A stretch of 64,000 nt of DNA from Marisa cornuarietis. Lineage: Eukaryota; Mollusca; Gastropoda; Architaenioglossa; Ampullariidae. This document shows, piece by piece, positions 12,879-23,572 of the stretch. The position numbers and the translations under genes are program-made. The stretch covers positions 11,049,001 through 11,113,000 of the forward strand of contig SMMW01000575.1 in assembly GCA_004794655.1 (NCBI GenBank), read 5' to 3'. The notes under the pieces were generated by a model. That model was not told the DNA's origin and made no database searches. It saw only the letters and a program-made list of their open reading frames with translations. How positions within the stretch are numbered: the stretch's first letter is position 1; every line of letters starts with the position of its first letter.

Positions 12879-14104
12879 GCGTTAGGGGTCCATTATTCGA
12901 GAGGAGAAAGATTTTGAGGGTTATAGAGATCTGCAGTGAAATCTTATATCGGGATGTACCAAACAAAAAATAAACAACTAAGGGTGGAACACACTCGCAC
13001 ATCAACAGTTTAGTCCCTAACGTCGTCAATAAATTCTTGCAAACTGCTACTTTCGAGCGAAACATAACCAAATCTATTTCCCTATAGGTAACTGATATTC
13101 AGGTAAACAAAGAGTTAAGTTCCTAAGGTATCTTTCTGGTTACAAAGACATCCCCAAGCTTTTAATTAAATACCCAAAACATATGGGAGGAAACTGAAAA
13201 CTGACACGGAGAAAACCCATGCAGACATGGAGAGAGAGTGCAAATTCCTCCACCCCATCAACGTTATAACGAAACGATGTTAAGTGAGGATTTACTGTAG
13301 TTCGCGAATACATTTGCAAATTTTTTTTTCCCCTGCGTGATCACAGACTTAAAGCGCAACGACTGTCTATGAAATTTCCAGCACCTGCCAAGCAGAGCCT
13401 GATATAACTGCGATCGTATTTCTCTTATCTCTGTTGAGCTGTTAGCAAGCACTCGTTTTCGCGTTTGTGGCGGCTATACAGTGTCTTAAGGGTTTGGCAG
13501 GGTGCAAACAATTTTTTTTTAGGTTTTATGTCAGTGTGACATCATTTTCCCATGAATGCATCATCATCATCATCTATAGAAAAAAGTCGTAACACAGATG
13601 TCAGGATTTTACATGAATGTGTGTAGGTTATGAATGCCTTAGCCAATGGGAGAGCTGGGATCTTATGTTAATAAGGCGTATCTGTGTGCAAGCGTGACAT
13701 CCTGATTTTGATTAAATAGTATCTTGCAATGAGCTTTACACAATCAACTGGAAAACATTTGCACCCCACTAGTCCTAACATGTCCTGAACTGAGAATTTT
13801 TCTCCCTTCTCGGGGTTTACTCAGTCATTCTCAGGGAGAAGGTACCCTCATTTGCTGTCTTATAGTCAAGAAAAGGAGACTGAATGGGTTGGTCAGATTT
13901 AAGACTGTAATCAGTCGCTGGAAATACTTTTTGAATCGAAGAGCGAAGGATCGGCGTCGCTGATGTAGTCATCACGATACCTTCTCAACTTGCCAGCCCG
14001 ACACCTCTCCTCCTCAGCTCGACAGTGGATTGCCTGATCGGAATCTTCAGCAGAGGTCACTGCATCCCTCCGAAGTAAAAAGAACGTTTTATCACCTTTT
14101 TTAG

Positions 14105-14329
14105 CCGTTTTATTTAGTAGGAAAGTGCTTCCACCTTGTGATTTAGCACTAGTAGCCGGGGGGCGGGGTGGGGAGAAAGGGGAGAAAGGAAACCGGAGTA
14201 CCCGGAAAAAACAATGACGCGCACCTTTGCGGACAGGTGTCACATACAAAGAGTGTCCCGAGACGAGATCTGAACCTGAGGCCTCTCACTGCCGTGGTGA
14301 CGAGTGACCACTACACTACCGGGCGCCCC
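14105..14329 (-). mobile_element. tRNA-derived SINE
   Basis: Read on the minus strand, the element opens with a tRNA-like head. It contains an A-box-like TAGTGTAGTGGT and a B-box-like GGTTCAGATCT. The body holds GGTACTCCGGTTTCCT, and the 3' part reads GGTGGAAGCACTTTCC followed by TACTAAATAA. The same 3' part occurs at 29068-29154, so this is a dispersed family. It is probably mobilised by a LINE in trans. Confidence 0.8.
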
Positions 14330-15947
14330 AATTTGACAGCTAAATGTACTGCATTTTCTTTTATAGCCAGAGCGGGATTTAGCTACAAAGGATGGTTGAA
14401 CTTGAGCTGGCTCGCTTCACGACTGGTCTTGGCATGATGAAAAGACTGTAACAATGTGACTTCCGCTGATAGGATTGAAAGAGGAAAGTCATCGTATGAA
14501 AATATCTTTAGGAAGGAGAACAGATTCCAAGATAAGCCATAAAAGACACAAAGTGAGTTAGTGAACACGGCAGATGCCGGGACAAGTGTGAGACTCATGG
14601 TCACTTAGTCAACCCCTCGAACTCCTAGGCGCCACCTTTTACTGTCACTAGTTTTCACTAGTTTACAATGGCGCGCGCCGTCAGCCTGGATGTCCAGTGT
14701 CGACAAGAATGTCTTTCGCTGAATTTCGATGTAGAAAGAAAGAAAGAAGGAAAACGATAAAAGGAAAACAAAAGAGAAAAAATTTAAGCCATCATCCGTC
14801 TAGGAGACCACCAAAGTCGGCTTTAAGAAAAAGATAGTAAAAACGCTCTGACGCATTGCATCAAAAACGTTGATGTTCTAAATAATTTTTGTATCTGTAA
14901 CATTTTTAATGTTTTTGTTTTGTTTGTATCACCGTAACTGACACTTTTTTGCGCACCCTAATCATCACATTTTGCGACGGATGGTTTGTTAGCAAAAATT
15001 GTTTTCCTCTTGTGTTTTTAAGTCATAAAAGTGCAAAGTCTCCTTGGTGAGAGACTGCCCGAGGGCACATGCACGATCTGCGCAAACTTGATACAGAGGG
15101 AGTGGAGATAGGATATGGGGAGGGAGAAAAGAGAGAAAGAGGAGGAAGAAATAGGAATGGGAGAGAGAGAGAGAATGTGTAGTGGGAGGGAAGGAGACAG
15201 AACAGCTGTCAATCAAACACTGCCTGCCCTAAGAGACTACGGTAAAGGTAGCTCAGTTCAGACCGTTGGCTCAAGAGAGCAAAAGCGGGTTCTGCGATCT
15301 TTCATCGCGAAGACATTCGGGAAAAACACTTATTGCGACATGTCGCCATTGACCTTGCGGGGAGGGGATGGACAAACAGGTGGGGACTGGGCACGAGTTT
15401 TAAACTCTTAGTAAAGTACTGTTACACTCTTTTTTTCTCTGAGATTGCCAACACGTTCTTCACAAGAGGTGTTATCTACCTTAATTTACTAATGATGACA
15501 AGTTTTGTATGCAATTGGCATTAACAACGGGCAAAATCCTCTGTCACATCTCTAAGATGATATTACATTTACTGTCATTAGCCTCGATCGTCTCTTCGAT
15601 AGAGCATCGCGCTAAATAAAGAGAGATTAAGCATAAAACATACAAATGATGCCAAAAGGGTAATCAACACAGTTCACCTTTGGTAAAGAAAAGAAATGAA
15701 TGAATAAAGAAACGAATGAATAAAGAAATAAAAAGGAATAAAACGCAATTATGTTTGTTAACCAGATCTACAGTCCTTGATTAATCGTGAATAGTTTGAA
15801 GAATGAAAATTATTTTATGATTGTTGGAGCGGACCAAAACGGCTACCTGTCAGTCTAGTCGCGCAGATACGGTTCCTGACAGATAACGACAGCGAAAACC
15901 GCGATTACCACGCGCGAGCCTGCCTGCTCGTTTATCATACGCACAGC

Positions 15948-16026
15948 GGGGGCTGCCGGGGCGGCATGGCATGTCCTGATCGCTTATCGATGACAGGATG
16001 CTGGCTTCGATAGCCGCCCCAGCCCC
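15948..16026. other. GC-rich imperfect hairpin
   Basis: Outer arms near 15949-15965 and 16013-16026 are complementary (GGGGCTG...GGGCGGC against GCCGCCCCAGCCCC). A weaker inner pairing surrounds a loop near 15985. It lies about 570 bases before the GPCR start codon in otherwise AT-rich DNA. A promoter element or a structured RNA is possible. Confidence 0.45.
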
Positions 16027-16599
16027 ATGATAATCGGACAGCGCCCTGCTCCAAATGAAAGAGTTATTCGGCAGACAGATAGGCGAATGCCGTCAGGTTT
16101 AGAAGCTGAGCAGTATTCATCGATGCCAGGCTTACAAACCACGTACTACGCTCTTCTTCATGTTGTTGTTGTTGTTGTTGTTGTTGTTGACATAAACTAT
16201 CAAAATGTGAATAATTATGTGTCATGTGAGATGGTGCTCTGACTACTTAAAGACCGTGTGAAATGGGTGTTTTCACAAAGAAGACTAAATACCAATCATT
16301 TCAAGTCTAAGTCGATTACAGTTCACGGTTTTGTACACCTGCACTCTTCAGTATACAATCACGCACAACTGCCTGCACATATGGTAATAGTATTCCAATC
16401 ACTGAGCTAACATTCTTTTTTTTATACAAATGCACGTTTTTTTCAATTTTTGTTTTCTTCCACAGATCATCACGACTCAGCTGAGTTTTGCAAGATTTTG
16501 CTGTCGACATAGAAAATTCTTAAGCACCAGTAGCCTAACTTCCTTTATTTTACATATCCTTGAGAGAGAAAAACAAGAAAAAGATAGAGACCCACAACG

Positions 16600-17136
16600 A
16601 TGTCTACGACACCAGGGTGGAGTCTATGGTCGGGACATACAAACCAAAACACCTCGTCACACGGGTTTTATCTCTTATTCGACAATGGGACGCATCATCT
16701 GCAAAGTAAGCGTCTGGTGCCGACAGTGTTATGTGTGTCCACTATGATCTTCTTCGCCGTCGGGGGCAACCTGCTGGTGCTGCTGTCGTACTGCAGGGAC
16801 CCCCGCCTCCGCACCGTCAGCAACGTCTACATTTGTCACCTGGCCATCTGCGACCTGCTCCTGGGCGGGGTCAGCATGACGTTGCATCTCTACTTGACAG
16901 TTTCCCGCGACGACTGGCGCCTAGGACCAATCTTCTGCAAAGTATGTTGACCAGCTATAAAAAGTACATACTGGTTCTTTTAACTTTATGAACCTTTGCA
17001 TGCGCATAACGCGGAAACTTATCGCAGTAGTAGGGAAACAGGGAACAAGACACTGAAAAACAAACACTGTCTATACACCATTTAATAAGTCCCTGGTGTC
17101 TGTTTATTCTGTTCAAAATTAAGCTGATAACAAATC

Positions 17137-17214
<78 letters not shown>

Positions 17215-18696
17215 ATCACCACCACCACCACCACGTCTTCAAACACGTGTTTCGTTTTCGTTCAGCTATACCTGATGAACGACTATACCCTCTGCGCCCA
17301 GTCAGCGTTCCTGGTCGTGCTCATCAGCCTGGACAAACTGCTAATCCTGCGCAAGGGCATCCTCTACGTCACCGAGGAGACTAAGCGCAAAGCTTACATC
17401 AGGATCGGCCTGGCGTGGCTGGCGGCTCTCTTGCTGTACAGCCCTGCGATCCTCATCTGGGACTACTGTGTGGGCAACTCTGTCCTGGAGCCACACCAAT
17501 GCGATACCGAGTTCTACAACAACAAAATCTTCACCCTCACGACTGCTGTCATCGAATTCGTGGGTCCCTTCACTGCTCTTCTCATATTGAACACATGCGT
17601 GTACTTGGAGATAAGAAAGAGAACCAGGAAAACTCACAATCAGCGGAAAGTCAATATGGCTTCTACCGGTGCTCCAGAACAGGTGAGTCTTCATGGAGCC
17701 CCTCGTGCCATCAGTGACAGAGGAAGCGACGATAAATCTGAAAGCGGTGGCGACTCGTTGTTTGTGTTGTTTCCAGATAGAGGTGGACCAACGACTTGTC
17801 AGACAATGGACGACAGAAGCGACAATGAAGGAAATAATTCGGGAAGCTCCGATGACTCATCGTCGGAAGATAACAGCAGCTGGGTTCAAAGCAGCATGGA
17901 AAACAGATCGCGAAGCTCGCCGGGAGAGGCTGAGGCCGAGTCTTCAAAGATGCAGTCCTACTCTCGAAAGAGCTTGTACGGCAGAATATTTGGTCGCCAT
18001 CCGCGGGAGAAGACGACGGACACCCTGGCAGAATCGAACGCGCATGAAGCGGAATCCTCTACGGTGGCGATTGCTCCCTCATCACTTCATTCTACTGACT
18101 GCCATGCAGATGCTCCACGTGCAGATAACTCACACCAGGAGTCGCTTGGACCCCGCTTGTTGCCTGGAGGTAACATCGTGAAGGACATTCGAATCTCTAA
18201 TGACAACCAGCAACAACAAATCGCTACAGGCAAGGACAACAAGAGCAAAGTGGGTCTGCCAACATTAACATTTAATACTCTCGAAAAGAAGGACTTGGGT
18301 CAGAAGCCGGCAGATCCTTCAGCCTCCAAGGAAACGCGTCGCCATCGAAGACTGTTGAACGCCAACGCATTAAAACTGCGCAAGGACTTAAAAGCAGCCA
18401 AAAATCTATTCGTGTTTATTTTTACTTTTGGTCTTTGCTGGGCCCCTTACACAATCAGTACTATAATCATCGCATACTGCCAAGAGGACTGCGTTGACGA
18501 AAGTGCTCACCAGCTCTTTACCTGGCTTCTATGGTTAAAGTCTTCTATTAACCCTTTCTTGTATGCTGCAAGCAGCTCCAGGTTCAGATTTAACTTTGCC
18601 AAGATACTAGGTTACTTGTTTTTCTGCTGCCCCAACGTGTGTGAGAAAATCTGGTTATCGCCCAATGACTTCCATGGACGCTTTGTGAAAAAATGA
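16600..18696 (+). CDS. Histamine H3-like class A GPCR
   Basis: Exons 16600-16941 and 17266-18696 join in phase to give 590 residues with seven membrane helices. Visible landmarks are a glycosylation site NGT near residue 29, Asn57 (1.50), LAICD with Asp85 (2.50), Cys113 (3.25), and Asp120 (3.32, the amine anchor). GLCWAPYT lies in helix 6 and NPFLY at 543-547 in helix 7. The LLYSPAILIW stretch and ECL2 Cys in HQC resemble vertebrate histamine H3/H4 receptors most closely. A very long third loop of about 240 residues is rich in Ser, Asp and Arg. The DRY motif reads DKL (137-139). By family the protein would be a Gi-coupled plasma-membrane amine receptor; the ligand is inferred, and another biogenic amine remains possible. 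Confidence 0.88.
17138..17213. repeat. (CAT)n microsatellite in GPCR intron
   Basis: About 25 CAT units followed by a short CAC run, within the only coding intron of the receptor gene and about 50 bases from the exon 2 acceptor. Confidence 0.97.
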
Positions 18697-18730
18697 TCGA
18701 GAAAATCTGGTTATCCCTAATGAACTTTGG
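18643..18730. repeat. Partial tandem duplication across the GPCR stop codon
   Basis: GAGAAAATCTGGTTATC occurs at 18643 and again at 18699, followed each time by similar AATGA-containing sequence. The first copy encodes the receptor C-terminus; the second lies just past the stop. Confidence 0.75.
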
Positions 18731-18936
18731 AGGTGCTTTGCCAATGCCTGGTTGTAGGGAAAATTTGTCTCCCGGTATTTTTACGGTAGATTTGATAGAA
18801 CAGAAAATGTGTTTATCCTCATATGACTGCGGGAGGGGAGCTGTTTGTATAATTGTAATGGTCATTTTGATTTGCTGCTTCCGATTGTTTCCAAATCAGA
18901 GAGCTGATGAGAAAGGTTAAGAAAAACACGCATCAA

Positions 18937-19422
18937 CGGTGTAGCGAATCCAAACCTCCAGGCCAATCTGAACCTCCAGGGGTACTCTGCGCATGCGCGT
19001 GTTAGAGCGAAACAGCGAAACGAAAGCTCCGGGTGTACAAGACGTCCGTATAGATTAGTAAACATATTCTTGGTTATATTGTGAGTTGCTCTTGCTATGT
19101 TATTTCATTTCGTATGCTATGTTCAAAATAGGCCTAATGGGTTTCTTCGCTAAATGCTCAGACGTTCAGTTTCGCATAATAGTACGCTGATATTTTCAAA
19201 ATATTCCAAACCACATAGTTCGTGCTGCTATGTTTTCGAACAAAGAATAACCCCATATTCTTTATTATTCCTCACTACATGGTCAGACGTTCGGTTTCGC
19301 TGCTGTACCTTGGAACAGGATGCTATATATGTTCAAAATTACCGGGTTTCTCCGCTACATGCGCATGCGCAGAGTACCCCTGGAGGTTCAGATTGGTCTG
19401 GAGGTTTGGATTCGCTACACCG
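18937..19422. mobile_element. Foldback element with 60-70 bp inverted arms
   Basis: The arm at 18937-19000 is nearly the exact reverse complement of 19355-19422, starting CGGTGTAGCGAATCC. The 350-base interior contains two related segments (CAGACGTTC followed by a GTTTCGC-like sequence, near 19160 and 19280). This is typical of a non-autonomous foldback DNA transposon. No target duplication was established. Confidence 0.75.
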
Positions 19423-19429
19423 GCACCCA

Positions 19430-20437
19430 CACGCACGCGCGCACACTTAACACAAACAGAATGTACACATGAAGATTTGTATTCGCGAAGTGTATAAACA
19501 GAAAAAAATATTCAAAACATTGTCGTTTTTATGTTTACCTTATGTGCTGGAGACAGGCAGCGAGATTAAAATATTGCTATGTGTCGTCTCATTTATGCAA
19601 ATAAATCGATTGCACCGACGCCTAGAAGATGAAAACAAAAACTGCTTATTCGTGTCAATGGTTGTCTGTATGCGGACCAGCACGGAAGTCAAGCTGTGAA
19701 CATGTCGATGTTGATAGTCTTTTTGATATTAAAAGAATATTTTAAAAATTTGCCAACTATAGTTGCAATGTTTGTTATAATTATCTACACATGAACAACT
19801 AAGTCGACATGTTCCTCCAAAACTTAAAATTTCAGAGAAATAACGCAGATAAAAATAGTGTACGCTATTCAGAAGTTCCTTTGGCACCAAATTTTTATAT
19901 GTAGAAAAGATGTGCTCGCAACGTGTGTACAATGTACAATACATTCCTCAAACTTGTAGCAATGAAAAAAATCAAACAGAAGATCATATAAAAATATATG
20001 ATACGTCGGTAACATCCTAGTTATTATTAAGCACAATTTGAAAGCAGGTATGAAACCAGAAATAATCAGAGAGATGTTTTGTCAAGCAGTTGAAACAAAA
20101 ATAAAATCAGTCACTTTAAACATTTTCATTGGACCATCTCCTTTATAACTGACTGAACGTTTACCTTATTTACTGCCAAAGGGTTTGTGGTGGTGATGGC
20201 GAGCACAGTTGTATACAGCTGCCACAAAAGACGAACATGCGACTTGTTATGTGCAGTTACTAAGCACGTGTTTGCCTGAAAGGAAGTACTGTGTGACTTT
20301 TGCCGTTCAAAGTGCATGTCTGCTTCAAATAAAAGCTTCCTGAAACCCTCATCATTTCTTGATTACCATGTGTTTTGGGTGTTGCTGCTGTTGTTGGTTT
20401 CTATTATGTGAAACTGTGTACACCTTGGATTTTTTAA

Positions 20438-20488
<51 letters not shown>

Positions 20489-20755
20489 CGCAGAAGAGAG
20501 ACTGCAAACTGGAGTAGCAGCTCTATCAGTCTGTGCACAAATAGGAGTTAAATTGTTTGTAATGAGCATGATAGAGCTTACTGACAACCGCTAGTAACTT
20601 ATGTGACATCTGGCATTACTAACATTGTAGGTGAGAAGACTTTCAGGATTATATATTCAGTAATATTCCTGAGCTTTGGCTGCAGATAAAAGGGCATTCT
20701 AACCCGTGATGCATGTTCTGCAAACTTAAAACAATTTTCTTGTGTGGGTGTGTGG

Positions 20756-20786
<31 letters not shown>

Positions 20787-23570
20787 AGCGCGTGCGTGCG
20801 TGCAAGGGTTATTTCCTTTTACTTATGCGTGAAAAGTCGCACAATGCCAGATATTATGCCTGGCTGATTATCCATTATCTTATTATGTGTGACTCTACAT
20901 CCATTTCCCATTATTATGCATGATTCACTATTGCCCTATTATTCCTGAGTTAACAACTCATCTTTCTTTAAAGCATCCGTTTTTTGCATTAGTTCTTTGT
21001 GTTAATCGCTGTTTCCACTGTATGTATCAAATGACTACTTGCTTACCAACGTCTCCACCCTTTCCTCGTGTAGTGCCTCAACTGGCAAAATCTCGCTTGC
21101 GATCTTTGGCTGGAAACCACGTTAACAGCCTGTGGGGGCGATAGGATTCTTCCTGACCGTTCCTGAAAACTTAAAAGCTTCCTTGCAAAACCTGTGGCAT
21201 CGATCTCTTTTGCAAAGACAGCTGATCGTTATTTTTAATCCTGGTGGCTGTTTCTCATCATTTGGAAGCTCCACCATTGTCTGACGAAAACTGGGGAGCA
21301 GCACCATGCAAACAACAAGTCTAAGAAAAATCTAAGCATGCCACGAACATGTCTATTAATGGGGTGGAAAAGTATCGAACCTGCATAACTATAGCGTTTA
21401 GAGAAATCGTCAAACATGTTCTACTACCGCCACTAAAACTATTAAAGTAAAAATCCAAAAATATCGTTTTACTCTTGAATAGCAATGAAAGAATAGGGAT
21501 GTTGTATTATTGTGTTACAATTCTCCTTGACTGTATGTATGCTCGCTATGATTTGATGAGACCAATGCAGTTTGTAGGTAGACCTATATGATCAGAAAGC
21601 ACAGGGTATCAATTAACAATTTTACAGCAATCCCGGGTTGATAAGGTGATTTTTCTACAGGACAGAAAGACAACCGGCAAGAACAGCACACCCAGTGAGC
21701 AGCATAGGTAGGCTCAACAAAACGGTAAAGAATCCTAGCGAGAACAAGTTCGAAATGCAAGAGTAGGATATTAATTATTTTTTAACCACGGGAAGCAAAC
21801 AGCATCGCTACATACGTCTTCCTGTCCTTGAACTTCCAGCACTAAAAACCGGCCCGGTATTTTCTACCCGTGGCGAGACTTGTCTGGAAGACAAAAACAC
21901 GTTTCTTACGATGACGTTCCTCACAGCACATCAATTATCTTATCCAAGCATATATTGCTTTTTAGTATAACATATTCGTTGTCTCGCCCCGAGTCTCGCA
22001 ACGTAATTTCCTCACCAGCGAGACCGCCATTAGCCGCTCCCGAATATCGAAATAATTTATTTAAAAGTGGGCTTTACTCATTCGTTTACTCACGCTCACT
22101 ATATGCATATTTCCTCCCATTCCTTCTGCTATTCTCTTATCTCTCACAGCCTCTTCCCCTTTCTCTGCCATGCATGCGTTTCTGCTTCAAGGGGGCTGCA
22201 ACATGGAACAGTCATTTGGACTATTCATTCCTGTGGTACCGCATATCCGCGCCGCGCATTTGCGTGTCAAAGGAAAAAAATCACTGACATTTGCAGTGGG
22301 ACTGCAACGGAGGCTGCTCCAAGACATGGAGCACAAAAGTACAAAAGGTATCGAGGGGGAGAACAAAAAGTAGCGGAAAGGCATTTAAGAATCGAGCCAA
22401 AAGTGTTCAGACGCTGAACTACATTACAGCACTTCTCTGGAAGCACAGATTCTGTGTTGTGTGTGTCTGCGTACGTGCATGCAAAATTATGTGCAAGCAA
22501 GAATACGCACGTGCAACGATCGTTTACACGCTTGCTAACTGTACAACAGATACAAACAGTCAGTGATGCTGTACAAGTATTTGTCAAAGTCGAAAAATCA
22601 GTGGAAGGGTTTTCCCAAGTCTATCACACCCTCTGTCCTCGGATTCGTATTAATGCCGTTTCTGTGATAATGAAATAAATAAAGGTCATAACACAGAGAG
22701 ATATACGACAAAACTTACCACTTTTATTTCAGTCGAAGATCAATAACAGACGAAACGTGCAAGATTAGTTCCTTTGCCTATGAACTTTCACAGAAAATGT
22801 CTTGGTAATGCCTACGCTTACAGCAAGGTAAAGGGGGAATGTGTAGACAGAGGTTTTTTAAAGCTTTGTTTTACGATATCTTATACAATTAATCCAATGC
22901 AGAAATATAATTGAAGAAGAAAAAGATAATAATATACTGTTATAATATAAACTTCCACTTCTACAGTTCTGCTCCACAAATCCGCTATCGATTTTCCTTC
23001 CCCCAATTTTGTTGCTTCTTGCTGAATTTTCAAATTTTTAAGTTAACTATTTTTGGTGTAGCTTGATTTACAGGAGGAAGCACTTCCTCGTGCTAAGTGA
23101 CCGTTAAAGTAGAGCTTGAATGCATCTCTAAATTTTTAGCTGAAAAACATTATATTAAAATTAATGTTAAGATTTGGTATTAATAAAATTAAATACTTGG
23201 ATTTTTCCTATTCTTACGATTTGACTAGAAAATTGTTATATGAATACAATACGGTGTGCAGTTTGATAATTTTTTTTAACTATAACTAGAGCGAATGTCT
23301 CAGGAACAATATTTGTGAAGTTAGTTTCGCGTATTGAACAAATTAATCCTTGACCTGTTTGTTTGTTGAGATGCATATGAATGAACAGGACAAATGTTAA
23401 AAATTCAAAAATATACATTAAAGGAAGAATAATAGAGACTGCACGCATCTTTTAATTAAATGCATTAAATGCAGGGAAAAAACTAACAGATACGGACACG
23501 AAAAGCCTTATGCTGATAACACATTTTTGGTGCTCGAAAGGGTTCAGAAATATCGTCTTGGGGAAATATT
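19430..23570. other. Intergenic, no recognisable gene
   Basis: About 4 kb with GT microsatellites at 20442-20487 and 20744-20786 and no exon I can identify. The open frames near 21880-22290 have no recognisable domain. The 3' UTR of the minus-strand NRPS-like gene should lie at the right end of this stretch. Confidence 0.5.
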
Positions 23571-23572
23571 TT

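Larger units (their letters stand above)
9700..14100. other. Gene-poor stretch with simple repeats
   Basis: I recognise no coding exon. GT tracts occur near 10153-10174 and a long GT block at 12779-12873. Short open frames, including one at 11638-11850, show no domain I know. Confidence 0.45.

Noticed and set aside
12684..13071. Open frames across the GT-rich block on both strands
   Set aside because: Almost entirely Cys-Val or Thr-His dipeptides produced by the microsatellite.
14230..14329. A genuine tRNA gene
   Set aside because: A-box and B-box-like sequences are present, but the cloverleaf is degenerate and the body continues into a dispersed repeat, so it is a SINE head.
17693..18181. 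Plus-strand frame of 162 codons overlapping the GPCR exon
   Set aside because: It lies inside the long third-loop coding region in another frame and shows no domain.
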